Positions 1-7,146 of a stretch of 10,931 bases of DNA are shown piece by piece; position 1 is the first letter of the stretch, and each line of letters begins with the position of its first letter. The translations under genes and the position numbers were made by a program. Origin of the DNA: Bacillota bacterium (lineage in GTDB: Bacteria; Bacillota; Clostridia; Christensenellales; CAG-138); contig JAEWZS010000169.1 in NCBI GenBank assembly GCA_023458355.1, forward strand, positions 1 through 10,931, read 5' to 3'. The notes beneath the pieces were generated by a model, which saw only the letters and a list, made by a program, of their open reading frames with translations, did not search any database and had not been told where the DNA came from.

Positions 1-107
1 GTATACCCGCTGTCGTACTTCTTTTGACGGAAGTACCCAAGGCGGCTCTTCGCAGACTGGACAGGAAAAGAATGACGAAAACAAACCAGATGAAAGGGGA
101 TTTATAA
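1..107 (+). CDS. 3' end of an unidentified, probably membrane, protein
   Basis: An open frame enters from the left edge (first full codon at 3) and ends at TAA 105-107, giving 34 residues. The tail begins with a hydrophobic run (IPAVVLLLT) followed by a strongly basic, polar end (LRRLDRKRMTK...). This is what the last membrane helix plus a cytoplasmic tail of a transporter would look like. The stop is only 3 nt before the start codon of the first RCK/TrkA gene, and that gene's AAGGGGA ribosome binding site lies inside this reading frame, so the three genes are very probably one operon. From that context a K+ channel-type subunit or an APC-type permease is the natural guess, but 34 residues do not identify the family. 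Confidence 0.6.
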   Translation, partial: IPAVVLLLTEVPKAALRRLDRKRMTKTNQMKGDL

Positions 108-110
108 TCG

Positions 111-776
111 ATGAGAATGATCATTGTAGGATGTGGACGAAACGGTTCCGGCCTTGCACAGATTTTATGCAAAATGGGGCATACCGTTACAGTGATTGAC
201 TCCAACGCTTCGGCGTTTGCAGCGCTTGGCCCTGCTTTTCGGGGTGATACCGTAGAGGGCATTGGGTTTGACCGCGACGTTCTTATGAAAGCAAAAATCG
301 ACAGAACGGACGCACTGGCGGCATTTACATCGAGCGACGAATCTAACGCTGTAATTGCCCGTATCGCCACGGAAATTTACCATGTTCCTAAGGTGGGCGC
401 GCGGCTGTATAACCGGGAGAAAGCTGAGATCTATAGACGGCTGGGCGTACAAACTTTATCTTCCACCACATGGGGCATCAAACGGGCAGCGGATCTTCTG
501 TGCTATTCACCCCTGAATACCGTGTTCAGCGTCGGAAACGGCGATGTGGAACTTGTAGAAATAGAGGTGCCGTTAATGATGGTTGGGTATCATGTCAGGG
601 ACCTGAGTGTATTGGGCGAAGTTCAAGTGGTTGCGATTATGCGGGGAAACAAAACGTTTTTGCCGACATTGGGAACCGTACTCGAGAAGAATGACATGCT
701 CTATATCGCAGCCGTTATTTCATCAAGCGGCAGACTGAAAAAGTTGTTCGGATTTACCAACGGAAGGGGGATGTAA
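111..776 (+). CDS. TrkA/RCK-family potassium transport regulatory subunit (first of a pair)
   Basis: A 221-residue protein with the two-part architecture of RCK subunits that gate Trk/Ktr potassium transporters from the cytoplasm. Residues 1-125 are a Rossmann fold. The glycine motif is G7-x-G9-x-x-G12 in IIVGCGRNG, and an acidic residue at the end of strand 2 (D30 in VTVID) is typical of NAD(H)/adenine nucleotide binding. The segment from about 138 to 215 (VELVEIEVP... NDMLYIAAV) fits the C-terminal RCK_C/TrkA-C domain, which binds small ligands in this family. The length is normal for the single-copy RCK form. The start at 111 is preceded by AAGGGGA at 94-100 with a 10-nt spacer; the in-frame ATG at 117 would begin right at the glycine-motif strand and fits the spacing less well. 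It follows the upstream gene by 3 nt and precedes the second RCK gene by 4 nt. The RCK assignment is firm; the transporter partner is not visible in the window. Confidence 0.9.
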   Translation: MRMIIVGCGRNGSGLAQILCKMGHTVTVIDSNASAFAALGPAFRGDTVEGIGFDRDVLMKAKIDRTDALAAFTSSDESNAVIARIATEIYHVPKVGARLYNREKAEIYRRLGVQTLSSTTWGIKRAADLLCYSPLNTVFSVGNGDVELVEIEVPLMMVGYHVRDLSVLGEVQVVAIMRGNKTFLPTLGTVLEKNDMLYIAAVISSSGRLKKLFGFTNGRGM

Positions 777-780
777 AAGC

Positions 781-1449
781 ATGAAGGTGATTATCGTAGG
801 CGGCGGACAGGTTGGCGCATATTTGGCCGCATTGCTCATAGAACGCGGGCATGAAATTAAAATTATTGATGTGCGTGATACAAGAATTCCCATCCTTAAA
901 CGCGACTTACCGGAAAACTGTATAGCCCATGCGGACGGCACGGATCCGAAAGTGTTGGAGGAGGCAGGGATCTTTGGTGCCGATGCGGTAGCCGCGGTTA
1001 CCGGGGCGGACGAAACCAATTTGGTGATAGCTACTCTTGCCAGAATGGAGTACGGAGTACGCCGCGTAGTCGGAAGGGTTAACAATCCGAAAAACGCATG
1101 GCTGTTTAACGCTACAATGGGTGTAGATGCGGCACTCAACCAGGCTGATCTTATGGCACGGCTTGTGGCGGAAGAAATGACCATGGGGGATATGATGACG
1201 CTTTTGAAGCTCCATGGCGGGCAGTATTCGCTGGTGGAAAGGGTTGTAGATCAACGCTCCATAGCGGCCGGGAAAACGCTGAAAGACATCAAGTTCCCTG
1301 AGGAATGTATGCTGGTTGCGGTTCTTCGCGGTTCGGAGTTGATGCTGCCTCGCGGCGAAACCATCCTATTGTCAGATGATATGGTTGTTGCGATTGTGCA
1401 TAGCTCTTGCTTGCAGATTCTTGCCGATACGCTCGGTCCAAACGCGTAA
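781..1449 (+). CDS. TrkA/RCK-family potassium transport regulatory subunit (second of a pair)
   Basis: A 222-residue RCK protein of nearly the same length as its neighbour but clearly diverged in sequence. The Rossmann glycine motif is G7-x-G9-x-x-G12 (IIVGGGQVG), with D30 closing strand 2 (IKIID). The HADGTD and VTGADETN segments are characteristic of TrkA-N domains. Residues from about 145 to 215 (GGQYSLVERVV... DDMVVAIVH) form the RCK_C domain. The ribosome binding site is AAGGGGG at 764-770, inside the end of the preceding gene, and the 4-nt gap suggests translational coupling. Two different RCK subunits encoded side by side could assemble as a mixed ring on one channel, or one may act as the regulator of the other; this is inference. 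Transcription ends at the hairpin directly downstream. Confidence 0.9.
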   Translation: MKVIIVGGGQVGAYLAALLIERGHEIKIIDVRDTRIPILKRDLPENCIAHADGTDPKVLEEAGIFGADAVAAVTGADETNLVIATLARMEYGVRRVVGRVNNPKNAWLFNATMGVDAALNQADLMARLVAEEMTMGDMMTLLKLHGGQYSLVERVVDQRSIAAGKTLKDIKFPEECMLVAVLRGSELMLPRGETILLSDDMVVAIVHSSCLQILADTLGPNA

Positions 1450-1462
1450 AACAAGCACATTA

Positions 1463-1497
1463 AAAGGGCTGTTTGGTTTTAAGCCAAACAGCCCTTT
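1463..1497. terminator. Bidirectional intrinsic terminator between convergent operons
   Basis: A perfect 14-bp stem (AAAGGGCTGTTTGG at 1463-1476, CCAAACAGCCCTTT at 1484-1497) with a 7-nt loop. It sits 13 nt after the stop of the second RCK gene and 19 nt from the stop of the convergent minus-strand gene. The A/T ends of the stem supply a short U-tract in both directions, better on the minus strand (TTTTAAT). Confidence 0.88.
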
Positions 1498-1516
1498 CGT
1501 AAACGTATTATGTGTC

Positions 1517-1987
1517 TTATTTGATAATCGTGATCCCGCCAATGAGGGGGAGAGGCTTCTTTTCGCCCTTGGCGGCGTTCATGATGCCGATGATTACGAG
1601 CGCGAGGAAACCGAGCCACACAAGGCTGAAAATCGTGCTCATGATGCTGCCGAATGTCCAGGATATCGACCAGAAGAGCGTGGTGAGGATGCCAACAAGA
1701 ATGCCGTAGGCGATTTCGGCGATGGCGAGCACCAGACCCTGGTTAGCGTGGTAGCGCGCAAACGGCGAGTTGGGTGCTGCAAACAGGGGAACGAGCACCA
1801 AAATGCCAAGATAAGCGAGAATTCCCATCGCCTTGTTTTGCTGCGCGTCGTCGAGCGCGGGGGCGGTTTGTGCGCCTGCATTGTAGGCCGCATTTTGCTG
1901 AGGAGCTGCGCCGTTAACGGTAGCACCGCAGTTGGGGCAGAATCTGCCGTCGTTTACCTGTGTGCCGCAATTATTGCAGAATGCCAT
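1517..1987 (-). CDS. Zinc-ribbon membrane protein (DUF4870-like)
   Basis: A 156-residue protein. An N-terminal zinc ribbon (C4, C7, C17, C20 in FCNNCG and FCPNCG) is followed by a Gln/Ala/Asn-rich linker (about 22-50) and three hydrophobic segments near 53-70, 83-108 and 112-137. The segment PFARYHANQGL at the start of the second helix resembles the YHAxQ(A/G)L signature of small DUF4870-type membrane proteins, which have no assigned biochemical role. The ribbon would face the cytoplasm if it binds zinc. A strong GGGAGGA ribosome binding site is centred near 1996-2002. It is the last and most distal gene of the minus-strand zinc-ribbon group, 75 nt after the previous stop, with a hairpin in the gap, so its expression may be partly separate. 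The assignment to the DUF4870 group is from motif recall and moderately sure. Confidence 0.82.
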   Translation of the reverse strand: MAFCNNCGTQVNDGRFCPNCGATVNGAAPQQNAAYNAGAQTAPALDDAQQNKAMGILAYLGILVLVPLFAAPNSPFARYHANQGLVLAIAEIAYGILVGILTTLFWSISWTFGSIMSTIFSLVWLGFLALVIIGIMNAAKGEKKPLPLIGGITIIK

Positions 1988-2027
1988 GATTGTTGTCCTC
2001 CCTAATTCATAAATAGATTGTATAGCG

Positions 2028-2043
2028 GGCGGTACGAACCGCC
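2028..2043. other. Short intergenic hairpin
   Basis: GGCGGT (2028-2033), loop ACGA, ACCGCC (2038-2043): a 6-bp GC-rich stem in the 75-nt gap between two minus-strand zinc-ribbon genes. There is no U-tract on the minus strand, so a processing or mRNA-stability element is more likely than a terminator. Confidence 0.4.
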
Positions 2044-2062
2044 GGAATAACGAAATTTTACC

Positions 2063-2812
2063 CTAAACTTTCGCGCCGCAGTCACCGCAGAATTTGGTGC
2101 CCGGTGTAAGCGGTGCGCCGCAGGAGGGGCAGGTTGTAGGCTTTGGAGCAAGGGAAGTGCCGCAGTTGTTGCAAAAGCGAACGTTTAATGCATTCTTTGC
2201 GCCGCATTGTGAGCAAACCTTAAGGTCCATCGAAGCGCCGCAATTGTTGCAGAACTTGCCCGAACCCGCAGGCTTTTGGCATACGGGGCAGATGGTGGTC
2301 TTTGATTCGATTTTTCCCTTCCAAACGGTAGCACTTTCCGCGGCGGTTTCAATGTTTCTCTGCATCGCATCTGCGCGAGCCTTGGCCACAGAGATTTCCT
2401 GGCGCGGCGCACAGCTGACGCAAAGACCCTCGTCCTCGTTAAAATCCGCATCGCACACCCATGTGCGGCAGGAATGGCAGCGGTGGAAGTGTTGCTGCGC
2501 CTCGTTTTGCGCGCGTTCAAATGCCTGCTCGTGCTCCTTGCGCCACTCCGGACTTTGACCTTCGAACCGCTCGGAGAGTATGTCGCCGCCTCGCTCCATA
2601 GAGTAACCAAGATCGTGAAGCGCACCGCCGAACAGGTTTCCTAAAACACCTGCGCCCTGTGTCAGCACGCGAAGGCCTTTTCCCTTTTTATAGGTTTCCG
2701 ACTGTACAAACGAGCTCCTGTAACCATCTCCGCAGCAGTCGCAATAAAAGGTAAACTCATAACCCGCTTCGGTGGAGTTGTCTTCATAGTTACGTGTAAA
2801 GGACTTAAGCAT
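2063..2812 (-). CDS. Multi-zinc-ribbon protein of unknown function
   Basis: A 249-residue soluble protein with three blocks. The N-terminal part (about 18-35) carries a Cys cluster, C24/C26/C27. It is followed by a Gly-rich, mildly hydrophobic stretch (about 48-70) and a charged, probably helical segment (85-110). A central cysteine cluster (C112, C115, C120, C131, C134) could hold one or two metal ions. Three canonical C-terminal ribbons follow, each CxxC-x9/10-CxxCG: C175/178/188/191, C200/203/214/217 and C228/231/242/245. Ribbons of this kind usually mediate protein or nucleic acid contacts; no catalytic motif is visible. The start is supported by a GGAGG ribosome binding site directly upstream on the minus strand (near 2818-2823), and the gene lies 12 nt after the previous stop. 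I do not recognise a named family beyond zinc-ribbon. Confidence 0.85.
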   Translation of the reverse strand: MLKSFTRNYEDNSTEAGYEFTFYCDCCGDGYRSSFVQSETYKKGKGLRVLTQGAGVLGNLFGGALHDLGYSMERGGDILSERFEGQSPEWRKEHEQAFERAQNEAQQHFHRCHSCRTWVCDADFNEDEGLCVSCAPRQEISVAKARADAMQRNIETAAESATVWKGKIESKTTICPVCQKPAGSGKFCNNCGASMDLKVCSQCGAKNALNVRFCNNCGTSLAPKPTTCPSCGAPLTPGTKFCGDCGAKV

Positions 2813-2824
2813 TTCGTTCCTCCA

Positions 2825-3154
2825 TTATTTTTTGAGCTTCTTGCCGCAAGCGGTGCATTTTACGTTTTCAAAAAACTGTTTTACACGGCAGCGTTGGTTA
2901 GTACAAACAATCATGAGATCGCCTAAACAGCGCTCACAACGCTCTTGCACGAATGTTTGTTGATTGCAATGCGGACAATTTACACGAAGAGACCGTCCGC
3001 AGCCTGCGCATATGCGCTCCTCTTTTTTGACGGGCCTTAAGCAGCTTGGACAAAGGTATAAAAAAGGGCTGGCGCTTGCGCAGTTGGGGCAAAAGCGCGC
3101 GTCGCGTTCGACAAGAGTACCGCAATGGATGCAGGGAGCTTTGAATGTTGCCAT
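2825..3154 (-). CDS. Small all-zinc-ribbon protein
   Basis: A 109-residue protein made almost entirely of metal-binding knuckles. Ribbons are seen at C8/C11/C22/C25, C35/C38/C49/C52 and C60/C63/C73/C76, plus a fourth, irregular one at C84/C89 (CxxxxC) with C100/C103. The N-terminal ribbon has the usual CxHCG...FCPNC form. An upstream in-frame ATG at 3217 would add 21 residues that simply read the end of the preceding gene. I prefer the ATG at 3154, which lies 10 nt after that gene's stop and has GGGAGG upstream, although the spacer of about 14 nt is long. It has no membrane segment and no catalytic motif. Its position between two other zinc-ribbon genes, with gaps of 10 and 12 nt, argues that the products work together. 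Confidence 0.82.
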   Translation of the reverse strand: MATFKAPCIHCGTLVERDARFCPNCASASPFLYLCPSCLRPVKKEERICAGCGRSLRVNCPHCNQQTFVQERCERCLGDLMIVCTNQRCRVKQFFENVKCTACGKKLKK

Positions 3155-3164
3155 AAAGGTATGA

Positions 3165-3632
3165 TTAACCTCCCAACCTTGCGCCGCAGCCGCCGCAGAA
3201 GCGCGCACCCGGCTCATTTTCCATTTTGCACGCGGAACAGATATTTTTCAAGGGGCCGACCAGCTTTGTACCGCATTCCTGGCAGAAGTTGACGCCGTCA
3301 GGGTTTATATAATTGCAGTTGGGGCAGGTGCGCTTCTCTTCTTCGGCTCTTTTTGCCTTTTCTGCTGCATCTTTTTCGCCCTTTATGGATTGTAAGCGTG
3401 TCTGCGCTGAGGCGATGTTGTTTTTTACAAGCTCGAGCTGGCTAAATAGGTCGGGGAAACGGGATCTTCCATCCTGCTCCATGACAAGCTTTCCGACTTT
3501 GGCGTAGATTTCCGTTTCGCGCGACTGCAGCTCGCTTAATTCCGACTGCGCTTGAAACAGCTTAACCTCGGGGTCATCCTGTGGCATAAAGCCGCTGAGA
3601 CCTTTAAAAAGGCCGCCTAGAATATCGTTCAT
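3165..3632 (-). CDS. Coiled-coil protein with two C-terminal zinc ribbons
   Basis: A 155-residue protein and the first gene of the minus-strand zinc-ribbon group. A short N-terminal hydrophobic/glycine segment (NDILGGLFKGLSGFM) is followed by a long charged helix from about 22 to 100 with coiled-coil character (ELSELQSRETEI..., EKDAAEKAKRAEEEK). Two zinc ribbons close the protein: C103/C106/C117/C120 and C132/C135/C146/C149. The open frame extends upstream to 3689, but the ATG at 3632 has a GGAGGAG ribosome binding site at ideal spacing, and the additional upstream residues look non-coding. The coiled coil suggests self-association, with ribbons displayed at the ends; this is inference. It runs divergently from the solute-binding lipoprotein gene across a 223-nt intergenic region. 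I see no convincing minus-strand promoter there. Confidence 0.85.
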   Translation of the reverse strand: MNDILGGLFKGLSGFMPQDDPEVKLFQAQSELSELQSRETEIYAKVGKLVMEQDGRSRFPDLFSQLELVKNNIASAQTRLQSIKGEKDAAEKAKRAEEEKRTCPNCNYINPDGVNFCQECGTKLVGPLKNICSACKMENEPGARFCGGCGARLGG

Positions 3633-3713
3633 ACCACTCCTCCGAAAAACATGTTTGTTACATCCTCTCAAAAGCTTTTCGCGTTTCAATGGCGAAAATC
3701 CCTAGGAAGACTT

Positions 3714-3741
3714 TTGAAACTTAGGCTGCGTGTGCTATACT
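3714..3741 (+). promoter_or_regulatory. SigA-type promoter of the lipoprotein-regulator operon
   Basis: TTGAAA (3714-3719), 16-nt spacer, TATACT (3736-3741) with an extended -10 TG at 3733-3734. The start of transcription should be near 3747, giving a leader of about 110 nt. Confidence 0.65.
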
Positions 3742-3800
3742 GTGTATGAACAGCAAAGCATATTCCACTTTCTATTGTAAGAAAAATTCTGATCGCCGTC

Positions 3801-3817
3801 ATCACCCCTTGGGTGAT
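3801..3817 (+). other. Hairpin in the leader of the lipoprotein gene
   Basis: ATCACCC (3801-3807), loop CTT, GGGTGAT (3811-3817), followed by TTTGGGG. It is a perfect 7-bp stem in the 5' leader, 38 nt before the start codon. The following T-run is only three to four bases, so it is at best a weak terminator. It could equally be an operator-like inverted repeat or an mRNA stabiliser. Confidence 0.45.
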
Positions 3818-3855
3818 TTTGGGGAAAAGAAATACGAAACGGAGACCGTCCCGAT

Positions 3856-5250
3856 ATGCGAAAGCGAATCTTCCCCGTTTTTCTTTGTATTCTTCTTATC
3901 TTTGGTGTGCTGCCGCTTGCAGGCTGTGGCGCAAAGCCTATGCTGGATCCGGAAAATCCTGTTACCGTTTCTCTGTGGCACAATTACGGCGGGCAGATGA
4001 AGGAGACCATGGATGCGCTCGTCAATGAGTTCAATAATACTGTCGGCAGCGAGCAGGGCGTGATTGTGAGTGTGACGAGCGTTTCAAGCTCCTCCTCCAT
4101 CGTTAAGATGCTCGAAATGGCTGCAAACGGCGAGCCCGGTGCACCTGTGCTGCCCGACGTTACAACACTATATCCCGTAACAGCACTCTTCTTAAAGGAA
4201 AAAGGGCTTATTGCCGATTTAAATAATTACTTTTCCGATGCAGAGCTCAGCGCGTATATACCTGCTTTTTTAAAGGAAGGGTACATCGATGATGCGCTGT
4301 ATGTGTTCCCGGTGGCCAAGTCCACGGAGGTGCTTTTTCTTAACCGCACGCTTTTTGACAGGTTTTCTGCCGCCACGGGTGTAACGGCTGAAAGTCTTTC
4401 TACCTTTGAGGGCATCGCGAAGGCCAGTCAAAGTTATTATATTTGGACGGATTCCTTAACACCTGATGTGGAATACGACGGCAAGGCGTTTTACATGCCT
4501 GATTCGTGGTTCAACCTGGCACAAATCGGTATGGAGCAGCTTAACACAAGCTTTATTAAGGACGAGCAACTGAACCTAACGTCCGATTCGTATACGCGCG
4601 TATTCGAAACGTTTTACCGCCCCTCGGTAGAAGGCAGTATCGCCATTGCCGACAGCTATTCTTCCGAGTTTATGGAAACGGGCGATATCGTATGCTCCAC
4701 GGGCTCCACGGCGGGTGTTCTGTTTTATGGCGATTCGATTACTTATCCCGATAATACCGTTGAGCAGGTTGTTTTTGACGTGCTCCCATACCCTGTGTTT
4801 CAGGGAGGGGAAAAGGTCGCCCTGCAGCGCGGCGGCGGTATGAGTGTGTTCAAATCCGATGCAACACGCGAATACGCGTCGAGCGTTTTTATTAAATGGT
4901 TCACGCAGGCAAAACAAAATGAACGCTTTGTATCATCTACGGGCTATTTGCCGGTTACGCAGGAAGCATTTTTAAGCGTGGTCAATGCGGGTGCAAAAAG
5001 CGAAAACACAAATGTCTCCAAGCTTCTAATGACAGCCTCAGGGATGCTTGAGGAGTACCGTTTCTACCTGCCGCCCGTGTTCAACGGCTTTGACGAGATG
5101 GACGATGATTATACTGCCGGATGGAAGTCTTCCGTTTTAACTACGCGGGAAGAATACAAGGTGCTTTTAGCGGAGCTAAGCGCAGACGCGGCCTATGAGG
5201 CCGTATCGGAATCCGCACTTATAGAATTTGCAAAAAGCAGGCGTCAATAA
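3856..5250 (+). CDS. ABC-type extracellular solute-binding lipoprotein
   Basis: A 464-residue protein with a lipoprotein signal peptide: basic start MRKR, a hydrophobic core, and lipobox L21-A-G-C24, so C24 would be lipidated and the protein tethered outside the cytoplasmic membrane. The mature part begins with VTVSLWHNYGG, the usual first strand of family-1 (sugar/UgpB-like) solute-binding proteins. Later family-like features are the PDVTTLYP segment, YVFPVAKSTEVLFLNR and a C-terminal helical region. The length is normal for the family. The ligand cannot be read from the sequence; a carbohydrate or glycan breakdown product is the common case. GGAGA at 3841-3845 is the ribosome binding site. 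The stop overlaps the next gene's start (TAATG), implying coupled translation. No permease or ATPase gene flanks it, which is unusual for a transport component and suggests that it presents its ligand to the adjacent membrane regulator. Confidence 0.88.
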   Translation: MRKRIFPVFLCILLIFGVLPLAGCGAKPMLDPENPVTVSLWHNYGGQMKETMDALVNEFNNTVGSEQGVIVSVTSVSSSSSIVKMLEMAANGEPGAPVLPDVTTLYPVTALFLKEKGLIADLNNYFSDAELSAYIPAFLKEGYIDDALYVFPVAKSTEVLFLNRTLFDRFSAATGVTAESLSTFEGIAKASQSYYIWTDSLTPDVEYDGKAFYMPDSWFNLAQIGMEQLNTSFIKDEQLNLTSDSYTRVFETFYRPSVEGSIAIADSYSSEFMETGDIVCSTGSTAGVLFYGDSITYPDNTVEQVVFDVLPYPVFQGGEKVALQRGGGMSVFKSDATREYASSVFIKWFTQAKQNERFVSSTGYLPVTQEAFLSVVNAGAKSENTNVSKLLMTASGMLEEYRFYLPPVFNGFDEMDDDYTAGWKSSVLTTREEYKVLLAELSADAAYEAVSESALIEFAKSRRQ

Positions 5251-6917
5251 TGGCGAAAACCGTGTTCCAACGCGTTAAGGCGACGGTTGCCTCCCTACGC
5301 GATGCGATGCGTGCGGGCAGGTCTATGCGTGTTGCGGTATTTATCTATCTTCTATCTATAACGGGCATCATGCTGTTGAGTGTGATGCTCCTTTTGAGCA
5401 CCGCGGGCGTATTCAGCTCCGGTCGCGAGGGGCAGAAAACGCTTATGGAAAACGATCTGACCCATGTCGCAACAGATATTGAAGCCGATTTTGAAACTAT
5501 TTCCGCCGTATGCGTTTCCTATGCAAAGCTCTTGGCGAATGATCTTGAAGCGCGCATACTGGAACAGGGGTTTTACGCACGGGATATTGCAAAAAATCCG
5601 GATGCACTTGAACCGCTTATGAGCGGTTCCTATACCTCGCTTTCCATGGCGCTTTCGCGTGCGCGCGCAAGCGGCGCATTTTTGATGCTTAACGCTACTG
5701 TTAACCCGACTCTTTCTGACGCTGAGGATAATCGCGCCTGTATCTATCTTCGTAACATGGAGCCCAATATTATCAACGCGACCGACCCGTATTTACAGCT
5801 TTTGCGAGGGCCGGCCTCCGTTGCGCGTAAAAACAGCATCAACATGCACGCGGAATGGCAGATGGAACTTAGCGTACCGCAAGACAGCGATTTCAAAAAA
5901 AACCTAGAAAAATCGTTTTTAAGCGGGCTGCCGCTTTCACACGCATATTTCTTTCTGGGACCGGGTTTTTTCGATAACATGAGCGATCAAACCATGCTTT
6001 GCGTGGCGCCTCTGATCGCCTCCGATGGTACGCTCATGGGCGCGTGCGGTTTTGAGGTAAGCACCATGCTGTTTTCGCTTTCCTATGCACCGGACCACCG
6101 CGCATACCCGCAAAGCTTTGTGATGCTTGCACCCACGAACGGGAGCTCAGTTGAGCTTTCGCGCGCGTTTACGGCAGGAGGTGGTGTGGAGGTGCCGACC
6201 GGCATGGAAACGGCAGCGCTTTATCAACTTGAAAGCGATGCGAACGGGTTTGTTTCCATGGAAGACGGACATGGGAATGCTTACGCGGGCCTTGTGCGTC
6301 CGCTTTCCATCTACCCCTCGGACTCACCTTTTATAACGGAAAACCATTATTCGGTTGCGCTCATGATGCCGCGGCAAACACTCACAAAACTTGTAAGAGC
6401 CGATACAGGCCGCTTTACGGTCCTTTTCGTTACGCTCATGGTCACTGCGCTGTTTGCTTCGCTCTATATGAGCCGCAGATTCTCCAAGCCGCTTAACCAA
6501 TCTATTGAAAACATCCGCACAGCGGACGACACAGAGCAAAAAACGGGTATCCGCGAGATAGACGAGCTTATAGGCTCAATCAAAGAGCGTGCCGCAGTAG
6601 AAAATGAGCAAATTGCCGCGGGAGCGCAAGTGCAAACGAGTCAGGGTGACCGCTATGCACTTCTGAGCGAATTTGCCGACTCTATCGACTCGCTTTCCGC
6701 AGCGGAACGCGCGGTGTTCGACCTTTACTGTGAGGGTTATACCGCCGATGAGATTGCTAAAAAGCTTTATTTGAGCATCAACACCATCAAGACCCACAGC
6801 AAGCGTATCTATATGAAACTCAATGTATCCTCTAGAAAAGAACTTCTCGTTTTGGCGTCCATGCTCAAAGAAGAGTATGCGCGGAAGAAGAGCAAAGAGA
6901 AACCTATTTCTTTCTGA
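5250..6917 (+). CDS. Transmembrane sensor with cytoplasmic LuxR-type DNA-binding domain
   Basis: A 555-residue membrane regulator. A basic N-terminus (1-26) is followed by TM1 at about 27-52, a large extracytoplasmic domain (about 53-385), TM2 at about 388-407, a short HAMP-like/helical linker (408-450) and a C-terminal LuxR/GerE helix-turn-helix at about 481-535. The last shows the classic pattern LSAAERAVFDLYCEGYT, then DEIAKKLYLSINTIKTHSKRIY, followed by KLNVSSRKEL. The extracytoplasmic part (WQMELSVP..., LCVAPLIASDGTLMGACGFEV) looks like a double Cache ligand-sensing domain. There is no kinase, receiver or GGDEF domain, so signal reception and DNA binding are in one polypeptide held at the membrane. 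The start codon overlaps the stop of the lipoprotein gene by one base, so the two are made together. I infer that the lipoprotein's loaded state is read by the Cache domain and controls DNA binding. Target promoters are unknown; autoregulation is plausible. Confidence 0.88.
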   Translation: MAKTVFQRVKATVASLRDAMRAGRSMRVAVFIYLLSITGIMLLSVMLLLSTAGVFSSGREGQKTLMENDLTHVATDIEADFETISAVCVSYAKLLANDLEARILEQGFYARDIAKNPDALEPLMSGSYTSLSMALSRARASGAFLMLNATVNPTLSDAEDNRACIYLRNMEPNIINATDPYLQLLRGPASVARKNSINMHAEWQMELSVPQDSDFKKNLEKSFLSGLPLSHAYFFLGPGFFDNMSDQTMLCVAPLIASDGTLMGACGFEVSTMLFSLSYAPDHRAYPQSFVMLAPTNGSSVELSRAFTAGGGVEVPTGMETAALYQLESDANGFVSMEDGHGNAYAGLVRPLSIYPSDSPFITENHYSVALMMPRQTLTKLVRADTGRFTVLFVTLMVTALFASLYMSRRFSKPLNQSIENIRTADDTEQKTGIREIDELIGSIKERAAVENEQIAAGAQVQTSQGDRYALLSEFADSIDSLSAAERAVFDLYCEGYTADEIAKKLYLSINTIKTHSKRIYMKLNVSSRKELLVLASMLKEEYARKKSKEKPISF

Positions 6918-6930
6918 TTTAGCTGTCAAG

Positions 6931-6977
6931 AACCCTCGAGCACCTTGTGCAAAAGCACAATTTGCTCGGGGGTTTTT
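6931..6977 (+). terminator. Intrinsic terminator after the lipoprotein-regulator operon
   Basis: An outer 12-bp stem with one G.T pair (AACCCTCGAGCA at 6931-6942, TGCTCGGGGGTT at 6963-6974) encloses an inner hairpin TTGTGC-AAAA-GCACAA (6945-6960). The right arm runs into TTTTT. It lies 13 nt after the regulator's stop codon. Confidence 0.85.
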
Positions 6978-7146
6978 AGTATTGGCTAAACACTTTTCTT
7001 ATATAAAAACAGATCTGCGAATCCTGCCATAATTTCCCGGGGAATAAGTTATCGATTGTTACTAAAAAGAATAGCGAAAAATAAGAAGTTTCACCGTTGT
7101 CTGTCGATGAGGTGAATAACCGCACCAGAGCCTCGCATATTTATAG

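Noticed and set aside
1376..2005. A 209-codon plus-strand open frame
   Set aside because: It starts inside the second RCK gene, crosses the terminator and runs antisense through the well-supported zinc-ribbon membrane protein. The translation is Arg/Glu-rich with no recognisable domain.
3155..3217. N-terminal extension of the all-ribbon protein to ATG 3217
   Set aside because: It would overlap the end of the upstream zinc-ribbon gene by about 50 bases and add a low-complexity Ala-rich segment. The ATG at 3154 starts right before the first ribbon.
3633..3689. N-terminal extension of the coiled-coil zinc-ribbon protein to ATG 3689
   Set aside because: No ribosome binding site precedes 3689, whereas the ATG at 3632 has GGAGGAG at ideal spacing.
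3640..3710. Minus-strand promoter for the zinc-ribbon cluster
   Set aside because: A TTGAAA is present on the minus strand, but at the right spacing there is only AGGATG, which is too far from TATAAT to report.
6978..7140. Promoter or riboswitch upstream of the surface protein
   Set aside because: Candidate -10 boxes (CATAAT near 7028, TATAAA near 7003) have no properly spaced -35, and no riboswitch consensus was recognised, so nothing was called.
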